A stretch of DNA of 64,000 nt from Pyrus communis (lineage: Eukaryota; Streptophyta; Magnoliopsida; Rosales; Rosaceae), in the NCBI RefSeq assembly GCF_963583255.1, contig NC_084806.1, positions 17,960,317-18,024,316 on the forward strand. Direction: 5' to 3'. The position numbers and the translations under genes are program-made. Positions 34,098 through 46,918 of the stretch are shown piece after piece. Position 1 is the stretch's first letter. The number at the start of each line of letters is the position of its first letter. The notes below the pieces were generated by a model. The model did not search any database and was not told the DNA's origin. It was given only the letters and a program-made list of their open reading frames with translations.

Positions 34098-36994
34098 ACT
34101 ACTAATGCATAATTAATTAGGCAAACGCAAAGCATGGCATTTAAAACATATAAACGTTTCATTTCATTTTCTGGAAAAATCAAAAGTATATAGGTATTTA
34201 TGGAAAACCAAAAGCCCACTCACTGGTATGTAGAAGGGTCGTAACCCCCTTGCCTCGAGTGACTGCGCTCGTCCTCGGGATAGGTCTCACATATATATGC
34301 GAAACAACTATAAAAAATTTAATTTAATGCATATAACCCAAACTAGGTAATAACTTCTCATACAATGCTCAAATAGGGTGTATAAATACACCAACGTGAT
34401 CTACTCAACCTCACGAACATCCTCATATTTTTAAAATAATTTTCCGACACCGCACGCGCCCCCACGTGCCGGCCAAGGCACGGCCACACTCGCCGCCCAC
34501 GCGCAGGCACGTGCCTGGCACACTGACGGCGTCAGTTAACGCTGTCAGGAATATTTTGTTATATTTGACAGATTCCGTTAAAGTTAATTAACGCCGTTAG
34601 GAATATTTCGTCCAAACTGACAGAATATTCTGTCGTCTTCTCCAGCCAACCTCCGGCGTCATCGCTGTCGCCGGAAAACCGGGAAGTTTTCTAAACTTCA
34701 TATCTCATTCGTTTTTCACCCAAATTTCATGAAATTGGTACCAAATTGAAGCTTACAACTAGATGAACAAATCCTTACCACTTTCAAGCACTAAAACCAA
34801 TGGAATTTCACAGGAAAAACTCCACCAAATCTGGCCAAACCTGCAACTCACGATCCCGACGTCCAAAACCTTCAAACGAACCATCCCGAGACTCCTAAGG
34901 ACCTCACCAAGCTTCCTACAAGCCTAAAATTCCCAAAAACACATGAATTTACGTGTGCATGAATAGTGATCAAATCGGGGATCTTGAGTTCGACGTGAAA
35001 ACAAGGGTTTCCTTACCGGAAATGTGTGGCATGTACTTCTCAAGGGAGATTTCAAAGATATCCTTTATGGATACAAATTTGATGGGAAGTTTTCGCCTGA
35101 AGAGGGACACCGAGAATTGTGTTGGATCCTTATGCAAAGGTTATTGACCTCGATGAATGGCAAAACATCTTCTATTTGTTTAGGCAGTTATTCGTAGAGG
35201 AGAATTCCGCAAGCTAGGTCCTCATGGTAATTGCTGGCCTCAAATAGCTGGAACAGTACCTTCTTTTGATGATTAGGTACTTTATCCACAAATTCTTCTG
35301 TTTTAGTTTTAAATTTGGTAACAACTTATCACACCTGCTTTCAGATGTTATCTCTTTGCTTCAGATTTTCCACCTTTTGACTAGGAATTGATTTTCCTTT
35401 GTTCTTTTTGAAGAACTTAGTAGTTTTGGTTTCATTAGCAAAACAATTTGAACAGGATGAGACAAAGAGAAATAAAGCATCTCTTTTATCTCTGTACTTT
35501 CTCTTGTTCTCCTGTGTCGTTAAGGTTGCATATCCACCTATCATCGCTATCAGTCTAGGATTTCAAACTGTGATAGTGTGTTTTGAGCACTTTAAAGTCT
35601 AAATTCAGTTCATTTGAGTTGGAACAGGGCAGTAACTGTCGAATTCAGTTCATTTCATTTGGAAATCCTCACAAAAAGTTTATAGTTTAAGTTTTGTGGA
35701 ATTCATTTGGGTGTCTAATAGGGGGATGGCTAATGGATCATTTACCAAATGAATTCCATGACTTTAAAACTTTTATTCTAAAGCGAATTCATTGGAAATC
35801 AAGTAAATTAATGAATTCATCTCAATCTAAATAATTCTTGGTCATTTCTCAAGTATAGGGTAATTTAACTACATGGGGAGCCTCTATACCTGCCTTGTCA
35901 TAGGTCTTTGATGCCTGGAAATTATGTTCAAGTTTCCATTTCTGTTTTTGTAGGTTGGAGATGGGAGGAGGAGACTACAAGCTAGATTTATGTTGAATAA
36001 GTTTAAATTGCATACTGCTTTCTTAGCTTGATACCCTTGTGATGTAACAGAAAAAGGGAAAAAAAAATACCAAACTTTTCCTTTTCAAAGTTTGTTGCTT
36101 TCAGGTCAAAGTTATAAGTTTGAAATATCATCCCATGATTGTTTTTAGCCTGAGAGGAACCTATAACTGGCCTCCGTTTTTGGTTTCTCTAATCTTTTAT
36201 TTCACAATATTTAAATAACAATGTCAACGTAAACCTATAACTTGTATTTTCACTCCCATGGAAATCTTTTTAGGAAACAGTTCAACAGAATTATTTTGGA
36301 CAACGCTAAATTTGCAAATAAATCATTTTGCATTTGTCTTATATGATCTGGAATATTTTCCAACACTGGTTCTTCCTTTTGATTTCAGTTTGACTGGGAA
36401 GGAGATTTACCACTTAAATATCCACTAAAAGATCTTATCATATATGAAATGCATGTGCGAGGGTTCACAAGGCATGAATCGAGCGTGACTGACTTTCCTG
36501 GTACATACCTTGGTTTGGTGGAGAAATTTGATCATTTAAAGGTCAGTGGTTCAAAGAAATTCTGGAAAAATTCTGAAAACTGCTTCATAGGGAGGTTTGT
36601 TTCGCTAGGTAGGGTGGTATATATTTTTATTTCAAATTAATACTGTAAAACAATCTTGGGTTGTTTGAGCGTGCATGGTGCATTGGAAGCCCATTGGACA
36701 TATGATATGCACAACCGGAGTTGGGGACTTAGGTCATGTTGAAGCCATTGCCTTTTTGTTGGCACCTATCAACCTAACTTAGATTTGTGTTGAGATTGGG
36801 GCAGTGCAAGATGATCAGAACTCTTCTCAGTCCCTTTATGCAAAATATGCCATTGTTAATTACTAATATAAGGTTAAAGGTTGTGTTATTTGGAGCATGT
36901 CACTAGTATTCACTTTCCCACGAGCCATCAACCAAACAAAAAGGTTCACTTTTCTGTTATAGATGAGGGACAAAATATGATTTTATTTATATAC

Positions 36995-37506
36995 TGTTTG
37001 TACCATACTTGACCAATTCTGAAACTACTAAGCACCGGTCAACAGCATACCGTCAATGACCCACAAGACTTTTCCTCCAACCAGGAGGCCAATCACAACA
37101 CGACACATGTCAGTATCAAAAGCCAATCACAGCGCGACACATGTCGATATCAGAGGCCAATCACAACACGACACGTGTCAATGTCAGAACAAAGCTAGAA
37201 ACTCTCTTCTATAAAAGGGGATCATTCTCCCACAATAATCCCTAATGTCATTTGTACTAAACTATTCACTAGAACTCACTAAAAGAGAGCTTGAACTTAT
37301 GTATTTGTGTAAACCCTTCACAACTAATGAGAACTCTACTCCGTGGACGTAGCCAGTCTGGGTGAACCACGTACATCTTGTGTTATTTGCTTCCCTGTCT
37401 CTATTCATTTACATATTTATCCACACTAATGACCAAAGCAACCTAGCGAAGGTCACAAACTTGACACTTTCTGTTGTACCAAAGTCCTCACCGATTTTGT
37501 GCATCA
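36995..37506 (+). repeat. 5' LTR of the ISA1-intron gypsy element
   Basis: Contains three imperfect 32-bp direct repeats (37087-37185) with GACACATGTC or GACACGTGTC palindromes; the third contains a CACGTG G-box. A TATA box (ctataaaagggg) lies at 37209-37220. The 3' LTR reads ctatgaaagggg at the same place. Confidence 0.85.
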
Positions 37507-37615
37507 ACATTTGGCGTCGTCTGTGGGAATCGAACTTATTCCTACTATCTCCAGCTTTGTCAAGCTGGTTTCCACCATTCATACACATTCTTTCGACTAG
37601 GCACCCCTCTCCAAC

Positions 37616-38985
37616 ATGGGGAGTGAAGGGAGCCACAGCACGCAAAACGACATCCCCCTCGCACTTAGTGCAAAGCAACGAAAGAAGGAACGAAAGAAGT
37701 GTGCTCTTCAGGCTAAAGTCGATGAGCTAGAGGCTCAGAACAACAAGATAGCGATAAAGAATGAGATCCTCCAGGAGCAGTATGAGAAGCTTTTCAGGAT
37801 GCTCCATGAAGCTAGGCATACTCAAACACACGAACTCATTGTCCCTGAGGAAGTCAACCACCACCTGGGTGTCCCCCAACACGAGGGATCACATGTCTTC
37901 AACATGGATATCCCTAATGAGGAGCGAGTTACTCATCAAGGTGTTGATCAACATGAAACCTCTCTCGACCCAGCTGCTTTGACCCGAAGCAGGAGAAGTG
38001 GAGGAAGGCACTTTCTTGCAGAAAGAGTAGAAGGATCAAAAGTCGTTTATCCCAACTGTCGGGACTTCCTGAGGCAACGTCGAGATAACCCTATCCACAT
38101 AAGCTCGAAGGTCAATAACTCAAGGGTTTCTGAAAGATTCAGTCATCTCTCATGCCCCAAGCCAACTGCCAATCTAGGGAATGAGCGACATGTCCTACAG
38201 GAATATGAAGGTACATGAGACTCGGGGGCGTTTCGACAAGCTCGCCCTGGAAGTCAGTATGGTGAGTCCAAAGAAAAATCTCATGCCCTTGATCAAGCTT
38301 TCCTACTTCCAAGAGGAGATGGAGACTTACGGAAGAAAAATCCAGCAGTACCTGACTCCACTCAGGACCCTTTGTCCTACAACTCCTTGAGGAAGTAAAC
38401 AAGTTGAAGGCCGAACGTCAGGCCGAAATACTTGACTGGAACCAACCTAGGCCTGACCCTCTTACAAGGAGGATCCTCGACACCCCGTCCAAGCAAAGAC
38501 AAAGCAGAAGCTTGGCTTACAACTCTACACTGGAAGGGAGGACCCGATTGAACACCTTAACCTCTTTGAGTCCACCATGGCATATCGGATGCACACCAAC
38601 AAAGAACGATGTCTTCTCTTCCCCTCTACCTTCTCTGGTGGAGCTCTGAATTGGTATTGTCGTCTTCCACCTGAGACAGTAGACTCATTTGAGGAACTGA
38701 GGAAACTGTTTATCTCTCAACACATCTTCCAGACAGATCGCTTACATTCCGCAGATGACTTGTACACTATTAGCCAGAAGCCAAACGAGTCACTATGAAA
38801 GTATGCAGGCCGTTTTAGCCATAAGTATTCTCACTGCGCTGAGGTAGATGACAAGACCGCCATTAAAGCCTTCACGGCAGGCCTATGTGATTGTTTCTTC
38901 AAGTACATGATCAATGCCAACACTTGGAAGACTTACTCTGGGGTGATGACACAGATTTACAACCATGCCTCCGCCGAAGCAAGGA
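37616..38985 (+). pseudogene. Gypsy gag gene, frameshifted
   Basis: The first 200 codons (37616-38218) begin MGSEGSHS and contain a basic stretch, then a predicted coiled coil around VDELEAQNNKIAIKNEILQE. After a frame change, the retrotransposon gag domain appears at 38404-38985: EGRTRLNTL segment, MAYRMHTNKERCLLFPSTFS, GGALNWYCRLPPETVDSFEE, LRKLFISQH, an in-frame TGA after QKPNESL (38796-38798), then KYAGRFSHKYS and IKAFTAGLCDCFFKYM. This is the capsid protein of a Ty3/gypsy element. At least two frame changes and one stop make it non-functional. Confidence 0.85.
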
Positions 38986-39719
38986 CATACCAAGGGAACC
39001 CCCATATGGTTAACCCCTATCAACAAGTAGGAAGTAGAAGTCAAATTCTACTAAGTGAGGAGATCTTGGCCATTCAGACCCCTATTGCATCATCTCCTGC
39101 CTCATTTAGCTACTCGCTAAGTCACCAAACGTATTTGTCTCTTGGTAAGAGGAAGAATTTTTACTCTCACCAAGCCTATTACAACAAGAGGGATAAAAGT
39201 TCGTATTAAGACAACCAGGGATGAACATACCGTTGACTATTATGACTATAAGGCCAAGCCTCACTTTTTCAAAGTGGAGGATTAGGTACTGAAGGAAATG
39301 CTATTATAAGAAGGCATACACATTACAAATGTTTTGACTCTCAACCACTTGAGATCTTTTGTCACACAAGTCATTCGGCAAATGTTTAAAGAAGAGGGAA
39401 TTCAGACAACTTTTTCTGAGTCTTTTGCATTCCTAGCACTAGAACACTTGGTCTGCACTGACCTACCCCTATACTCCAACTCAGAGCTTCAACATGCGTA
39501 CTTTGACACAAAGTACGTGATACTAAGTGTTACAACCAACATGGTTCACATATCAAAAGTATGGATCCCTTCATGCATAGCAAAACATTCATAAGCATCA
39601 CTCATGTCAATAAACATGAATATTATACATTCCAACACATTCATACATAAACATCATACATTTCAACACATCTATACATAAGCCAACTGTGCTTCGAAAG
39701 GGTTCAACATACTTTTTGT

Positions 39720-40330
39720 CATTCGACACTTGCTACAATGTGTCTCGACACCTCGTCCTTATTCTCACCAACCAAGTGATGAAATGTGAAGAAAGAACTC
39801 ATCTTCATGTCACCAACGAGGTGATGAAATGTACAACTTGTACTTTCCTTCATGCCACCAACCAGGTGATAAAATGTACAACCTGGACTCTAATATCATT
39901 TGACAACTTGTCACTCATGCCACCAACCAGATGAAGAAGGAACTTATTTTCATGCCACAAAACAGGTGATGAAATGTACAACTCGTACTCAACTTCATGC
40001 CACCAACCAGGTGATGAAATGTACAATCCGTACTCTAATATCATTTGGCAACTTATCACTCATGCCACCAACCAAGTGAAGAAGGAACTCATCTTCGTGC
40101 TACCAACTAGGTGATGAAATGTACAACCAGTACTCTAACATCATTTGGCAACTTGTCACTCATACCATCAACTAAATGAAGAAGGAACTCATCTTCGTGC
40201 CACCAACCAGGTGGTGAAATGTGATGAAAGGTGATAAAGGAACTCACATTCGTACCACTAACCAAGTGATGAAAGCAACTCACCATTCATTCCACCAACC
40301 AGAAGACGAGTGGTACAACTTGTACATGTG
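39720..40330 (+). repeat. Irregular tandem repeat with CACCAACCAGGTGATGAAATG core
   Basis: The core word recurs about ten times at spacings of roughly 50-130 bases with intervening ACAACTTGTACTC and ATCATTTGGCAACTTGTCAC segments. Non-coding; interior of the gypsy element. Confidence 0.8.
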
Positions 40331-40805
40331 AACTCCTAACATTCATAAATAATCAAAAACCCTCAAGCTTTACAACTCAACTAGGGGAGCACTTATGCCT
40401 AACAAGAGTATAGTCACCAACAAAGTCTTATTGCAAGCCAACAATGGCTTCAGTGCATGGTATACGAAGATCAAGCTCATCAGCCCTCTTACATCTGCTT
40501 CAGACATTTCTCCTCTGTAACAATGCAAACACTACAGCTCGTAGAAAGCTTCACACACTCTTGATCAAGACTGTTCGAAGCAAATTCAATTTATATGGTT
40601 CATCCAAACCTTCGACTACTACAAGGTATAGCTTGCATCACAATCTCTTGCTCAACAGTGTGGAAGCAAAATTTGTATATGTTGTCTCTCTTCCACAAAA
40701 TTTGTATATGTTGTCTCTCCCACATTTTCAAATTTCTAATTTCCCCCACCCCAAAAAAAAAAAAAAAAAAAAAAGGAAATTGGGAAATTCAACAACTTCA
40801 ACAAA

Positions 40806-42230
40806 TGGAGGGTAACTACAATTCTCAAAAGCTTCACACGCTCTTGATCAAGATAGTGTGAAGCAAAATCAATTCATAGTGCCCAACAAAGCTTCAACCT
40901 CAAAGCTTCACCTACAAAGCTTCAACACAAAAGCTTCACCACAAGAGCTTTAACAAATCTGGCAACAACAAATGTCAAAAGCCTCACACACTCTTGATCA
41001 AGATAGTATGAAGCAAAATCAATTCATGGTGCCCAACAAAGCTTCAACCTCAAAGCTTCACCCACAAAGTTTCAACACAAAAGCTTCACCACAAGAGCTT
41101 CAACAAATGGAGGGCAACAACAAATGTCAAAAACCTCACACACTCTTGATCAAGATAGTGTGAAGCAAAATCAATTTATGGTGCCCAACAAAGTTTCAAC
41201 ACAAAAGCTTCACCTACAAAGTTTCAACACAAGAGCTTCACCTACAAAACTTCAATACAAAAGCTTCACCACAAGAGCTTCAACAAATGGAGGGCAACAA
41301 CAAATGTTAAAAGCCTCACACACTCTTGATCAAGATAGTGTGAAGCAAAATCAATTTATGGTGCCAACAAAAGCTTCAACAAGTGAAGGGCAACAACAAT
41401 TCTCAAAAGCTTCACACACTCTTGATAAAGATAGTGTGAAACAAAATCAATTTATGGTGCCCAACAAAGCTTCAACACAAAAGGTTCACCTACAAAGTTT
41501 CAACATCAAACAAAGTTTTAACAACAAAGCTTCATCAATGGAGAGCAACTACAATTCTCAAAAGCTTCACACACTCTTGATCAAGATAGTGTGAAGCAAA
41601 ATCAATTTATGGTGCCCAACAAAGCTTCAACACAAAAGCTTCACCTACAAAGTTTCAACACGAGCTTCACCTACAAAGTTTCAATACAAAAGCTTCACCT
41701 ACAAAGCTTCAACACAAAAGCTCCACCTACAAAGTTTCAACACCATAGCTTCACCTACAAAGCTTCAATACAAAAGCTTCACCTACAAAGCCTCAACATA
41801 AAAGCTTCACCTACAAAGCTTCAACACAAAAGTTTTACCTACAAAGCCTCAACACAAAAGCTTCACCTACAAAGCTTCATTAATGGAGAGCAACTACAAT
41901 TCTCAAAAGCTTCACACTCTTGATCAAGATAGTGTGAAGCAAAATCAAGTTATGGTGCCCAACAAAGCTTCAATACAAAAGCTTCAACACAAAAGCTTCA
42001 ACACAAAAGCTTCACCTACAAAACCTCAATACAAAAGCTTCACCTACAAGCTTCAACACAAAAGCTTCAACACCAAAGCTTCACCCATAAAGTTTCAATA
42101 CAAAAGCTTCAACACAAAAGCTTCAATACAAAAACTTCAATACAAAAACTTCAATACAAAAGCTTCAACACAAAAGCTTCAATACAAAAACTTCAATACA
42201 AAAGCTTCACCTACAAAACTTCACCCATTA
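40806..42230 (+). repeat. Higher-order tandem repeat rich in AAAGCTTCAACACAAAAGCT
   Basis: Short 14-28 bp units (AAAGCTTCAACA/CAAAAGCTTCACCTA) are embedded in a longer unit that repeats the block CTCAAAAGCTTCACACACTC...GATCAAGATAGTGTGAAGC about seven times. Long reading frames here (with KASHTLDQDSVKQNQF repeats) arise from unit structure, not from a gene. Confidence 0.85.
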
Positions 42231-43397
42231 AAAAAAAAAATGAAAGAAAGAAAGAAAGAAATAAGCCCAGGCCTCCCTTTCTTTGGACCTAACTACTTTC
42301 ATACCAAATATATATGAAGGAGGAATTTTGGGCAACCACTTAGAAAGGAAAATGGTGAAATTTTGTTTGGAAAATTGCCTACTAGCAAGACACCTCCCTC
42401 GTCAACTCTCTCGACCGGAGACTTGGGGGACTTCTACCATATACCACTACACCTTGGTACTTAGAAATTTCGTGACTACTCAGTGCCTTGGATTTTTCAA
42501 GTCCCCAATCGAGAAGTTTTCCTCACTCAAGAAATTAAGGGAGCACTGCTTCAACGTACAGGGTCCACCCACGAAGTTTCAACATGCAAACTTCAACAAA
42601 ATAAAAAATCCAGGCTCGGCATCATTGCTCTAATTGAAGAGATCGAGAAGCCTCAACAGCCATTTGCCAACACCGTTGTCGAAGAACAAAGCTTCGCCAT
42701 ACCACATCTACTACTTTGTCAAACAGCAAAAATATCTCATATCATCAGGATCGAACATACTCCAGGTTTGACGGACTTGTTTTGACCCTCAAATTCTGGA
42801 GTCGGCTCGCTTCTTTAGAGGAAACCAGAAAATCCTCCAGCCCAGTTCAAGAATACACCTATGGAAAGTCAAGTACAACAAAGCACATGCCGATTCGTCC
42901 GTCTTCTCCAAAAACAAGAATACCTCATATCATCTCTTCTCCCTGTTTCTTCTCTTTATCCTTGTTGCTGAATGAGAAATAGGGAGAATGAGTACAATCA
43001 GCCGGAACCCAAGATCAACTTACCGATTTGAGACTGATTGCTTGGAACCTTGATTGCTTACCTTGTCTGTCACCTCCTTCGGTAGATCTCCCTGCTTAGA
43101 GACTTAAGGGACTCCTACTATATGGTTTGTATCGCACTTGACCAAACCCGAAACTACAAGTAAGCTTTAAATGAAAATGATACATTACCTTGTGCGTCAA
43201 CACCAACTAAAGATACCACTCCTGGATGAAGGAAAAGTACTTCCAAGAGAAAATGCCACATCTACTTACAGGACAGAGAAGGCAAGTGAAGGCGACACCA
43301 CACTTCGGTACTTGGAAGTTTCGTGATTACTCAATGGCTTGGATCTTGCAAGTCCCTAACCGAGGAGCTTCCCTCACTTGGGAACTTAAGGGAGCAC

Positions 43398-43905
43398 TGT
43401 TTGTACCATACTTGACCAATCCTGAAACTAATAAGCACCGGTCAACAACATACCGTCAAGGACCCACAAGACTTTTCCTCCAACCAGGAGGCCAATCACA
43501 ACACGACACATGTCGGTATCAGAAACCAATCACAGCGCGACACATGTCGATATCAGAGGCCAATCACAACACGACACGTGTCAATGTCAGAACAAAACTA
43601 GAAACTCTCTTCTATGAAAGGGGATCATTCTCCCACAATAATCCCTAATGTCATTTGTACTAAACTATTCACTAGAACTCACTAAAAGAAAGCTTGAACC
43701 TATGTATTTGTGTAAACCCTTCACAACTAATGAGAACTCGTCTACTCCGTGGACGTAGCCAGTCTGGGTGAACCACGTACATCTTGTGTTATTTGCTTCC
43801 CTGTCTCTATTCATTTACATACTTATCCACACTAATGACCAGAGCAACCTAGCGAAGGTCACAAACTTGACACTTTCTGTTGTACCAAAGTCCTCGCCGA
43901 TTTTG
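43398..43905 (+). repeat. 3' LTR of the ISA1-intron gypsy element
   Basis: Direct copy of 36995-37506, with the TATA word changed to ctatgaaagg and its end at GATTTTG. The flanking native intron sequence resumes at about 43906. Confidence 0.85.
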
Positions 43906-44380
43906 GTGTTTACTGGAATGAAGTTACATGATAGTATCTCTTTAACGACTTTGTAGTGTATTCCCAAATAAAGAAGAATCATCATTTCATGCATGGAAGA
44001 GGAATAATATTCTTTATTACGTAAAGTGTTTTAAGTGCTTATCTACCACAAATAATATGATCAACAGTTTAGAGTTAGCATGTGGATGTTCTTATTAGGT
44101 TTTGTTTGTTTTGTAGGAGCTCGGGATCAATTGTTTAGAGTTAATGCCATGTCATGAGTTCAATGAGTTGGAGTACTTCAGCTACAATTCTGTCTTGGGT
44201 GACTGCAAGTGCAATACTTCTGTCTTCTATGTACGTTGTGTCTTGAAATTGTTTAAGAATGGGAAGAACAAACAAACGCAAGAAAGTAAGCCATAATATA
44301 AAATGAATATGGTTTGGCTATGTGCTTACAAACACGGGGCAGCAACAAAAAATCCCAACTATATAAATAATGGGTACAAC

Positions 44381-46913
44381 TGATAGGAGCATTTTCATGC
44401 GACTTAAATGGCTTGTTCTCGTGCATTTACGTTATGTTTCTTTAGTTATTTTAGTGCTTTAAGCTATTTTCGTGTGTTTGTAGGTCGAAAGGGCTAAAGG
44501 AGCAAAAAGATGCATTTTGGAGACTTTTGGAGCACTTTTGGGCTAAGGATGGAAAACTTATGCTTGGAGCCAAAGTGTTGGACGAAATTGAAAACCTAAT
44601 TGAAGACCAAAGTGTTGTAACCTTGTTCCCTTTAGTTTTAGGATTTTTAAACCTTTCATATATCCTTAGTCGTGCATAACATTCCAACATTCCACTCCTT
44701 CATTCACCACTTATCATATCATACACTTATCTTATCATCACCACATATCATATATTTATTACTTATCATATCATTCATTCATCTACATATCAATAACCGC
44801 TTATCTTACCACTCAACATATCACTCAACATATCATACACTTATCACTCATCACACTTCATCATTATACCACCATTCATTCTTTAAAAACACATGCACAT
44901 TCACACACTTCACACAAACAACATTCACATGCAAACACAAGCTTTAACCAACAAACAAAACAGCCAACACATGCACCAAAACACCTTTGCCGTGGCCTTC
45001 ACTCCCCCTTGCATTTTCAGCCATTCCACTTCATCATTACACCACCTTCTCCATCTTTAATCACATGCACCACCAATTCAACACATGCACTTGTTCCTCC
45101 ATTAAATCAACCACATTCATCACCAAAGAACCCTTGTGCCGTGAGTTCCATTGCATTTCCAGCATCCTCACATGCATTCCCTTCACATTCACCCACATGC
45201 ACATTCAATCATTCACTCATGCACCCTTTATTCTTCATCATTCAAGCCATGCACATTTAATCATTCATTTCCAAACTCAATGCCGTGGCTTTCCCATTCC
45301 ATTTTCAGCACCAAAACAGCATTCACATGCAATTCCACAAACATTGCCGTGGCCTACTCACAATTCCAGCATCTTCACATGTCTTTCTAGCTTTCCCTTT
45401 CATTTCCACCACTCATTCTTCATCATTTCAGCCACCTACATGCATTAATTATTAAACTCTTCATCATTGCATTCAGAAAATGAGCAAGAAAGCTTCTCAA
45501 AGCCGTGTATCCCCTTTGCATTTTCAGCACATTCCAACACCTTCACATGCAATTCCAGTTTTCACATGTTTTCCTAATTGATTTTCCATCATTAATTAGC
45601 CACTTGCATCTTAAACAAACAGCCATATGTTCCCTCCACCACTCCTATAAATACCCTTGCATTCATTCATTCAATGGGCATCTCATTTCATACACAACAC
45701 ACCACAAACACTTCCATTCCTTCCCTAGCCGTGAGTTTCTTTCCATTTTCTATCTTTCCTCATCCATTTTCCAAACCACTCCTCATCCATTTCCATAATC
45801 CCCCAAACCTCACCTTAGACCTTGTGCTACAACAACGAGGAAGAAAAGAGTGCCTAAACGTTCATACAATTCAAGTTTGAGTTGTTGGAATGTTTAGGTG
45901 TTTCTTTGATTTCAAAGTTTAAATTTAATTCTCTTTGTTTTGTACGTATAAGAGTGGAAGAGAAGAGTGCCTAAACGTTCATACAATTCACGTTTGAGTT
46001 GTTGGAATGTTTAGGGGTTTCTTTGATTTCAAACTTATGAGGAACTAAACCCCCTTTAGCTAGGGGGTGATTCGAAACTATGTTTATATTTGCAATATGA
46101 ATTGATTACTTTTGGTTGGAATTTCATAAGTTGTGGATTCAATTCGTTTAACTGTTTGATTGATAACGTATTTATGTATGTTCATTGAGATTGCAAGCTT
46201 AATTTTCATGCATGAATATGACGCTTATAAACAATCGCGTTAAACGAATTCTTGGCATAAGTTTCATGCGTATTCCATAGTAACGAATGCCTCGTCAATG
46301 TTTATGATTTCCGTTGGACTTAATGATCTTTGTTGAATGTCTCTATCATGCGTATTCCATAGTTAGGGACTTTGATTAAGAATAATTTGGTTGTAATGCG
46401 TATTCCATTCAATCCAATGAATCTAGGGAAATCTGAAAGTTAATTTAAGCGAACCTAATTAACTTGGAGCATTGAGTTTCATAATTTATCGAAAGACCAA
46501 CCGAAAATCAATCTTGTATTGCAAGTGTAACATGTGTGGAGAAGAACCCCTTGGCTATTCCATCATCCATATTTTCATCACATTCATATTTACGTTTATT
46601 CGTTTTACAATTTGCTTAGTTTATTAACTTGTTTTGTTATTTCAATTTTCGTCAAATCAAACTTCCCCCCCCTTATTTTGTTAAGTCTTAATCATTTGAT
46701 TTGTCTTATTTTATGTTTTTAAAGTATTTGGAGTCTTTTGAACTTGTTTTGAGTCTTTTAAGTTTGTCTTAGTGTTTTAAAAGTTAGTTTTATTTATTTA
46801 AGTCAAGTGTTTAGCATCCCTAGTTAATCCCCGGTTAGAACGATCCCTACTTACATCATTACTACAATTGTCACAAATAGGGTTTAATTTGTATGCGTAT
46901 AATGCTCGTATCA
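44381..46913 (+). mobile_element. Solo LTR (2.53 kb) of the TGATAGGAGC family in the ISA1 locus
   Basis: It starts TGATAGGAGCATTTTCATGC and ends GCTCGTATCA, and is flanked by ACAAC on both sides (44376-44380 and 46914-46918). No internal region or second LTR is present, so this is the product of LTR-LTR recombination. It shares the CATGCA-rich tract, TATA box (45646-45653) and the internal 118-bp duplication with the LTR at 1736-4289. Confidence 0.9.
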
Positions 46914-46918
46914 ACAAC

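Larger units (their letters stand above)
31019..35013 (-). mobile_element. Degenerate LTR-type repeat that truncates the isoamylase gene, itself split by a younger LTR
   Basis: It begins with cacaccccgaccgagatc, whose reverse complement resembles the GGGGCGTGACA-type LTR end seen at 10544 and 14627, suggesting a minus-strand element. It continues to about 35013, where isoamylase coding sequence starts abruptly without an AG splice acceptor. Bases 31799-33904 are a separate inserted LTR. GC-rich portions (34440-34700) resemble non-coding LTR sequence. No protein is encoded, and the boundaries are approximate. Confidence 0.5.
36995..43905 (+). mobile_element. Gypsy-type LTR retrotransposon (6.9 kb) with gag only, inside an ISA1 intron
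   Basis: LTRs at 36995-37506 and 43398-43905 both start TGTTTGTACCATACTTGACC and are nearly identical by eye. A primer-binding-like TTGGCGTCGTCTGTGGGAA follows the 5' LTR near 37510. The 3' LTR is preceded by AACTTAAGGGAGCAC. The interior holds a broken gag but no protease, reverse transcriptase or integrase that I can recognise, followed by two fields of tandem repeats. No target duplication could be confirmed and the 3' LTR seems to lack its last few bases. Confidence 0.85.

Noticed and set aside
37616..38218. A possible host coiled-coil protein
   Set aside because: It follows an LTR and primer-binding-like site and precedes a gypsy gag domain, so it is the N-terminal part of a retroelement gag.
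41124..41923. A 156-codon and a 110-codon protein with repeating motifs
   Set aside because: They are tandem-repeat artefacts inside a retroelement; no start context or homology supports a gene.
39720..42230. Regularly spaced repeats as a CRISPR-like array
   Set aside because: Units are contiguous or irregularly spaced, variable, and inside a plant LTR retrotransposon; no cas genes are possible in this context.
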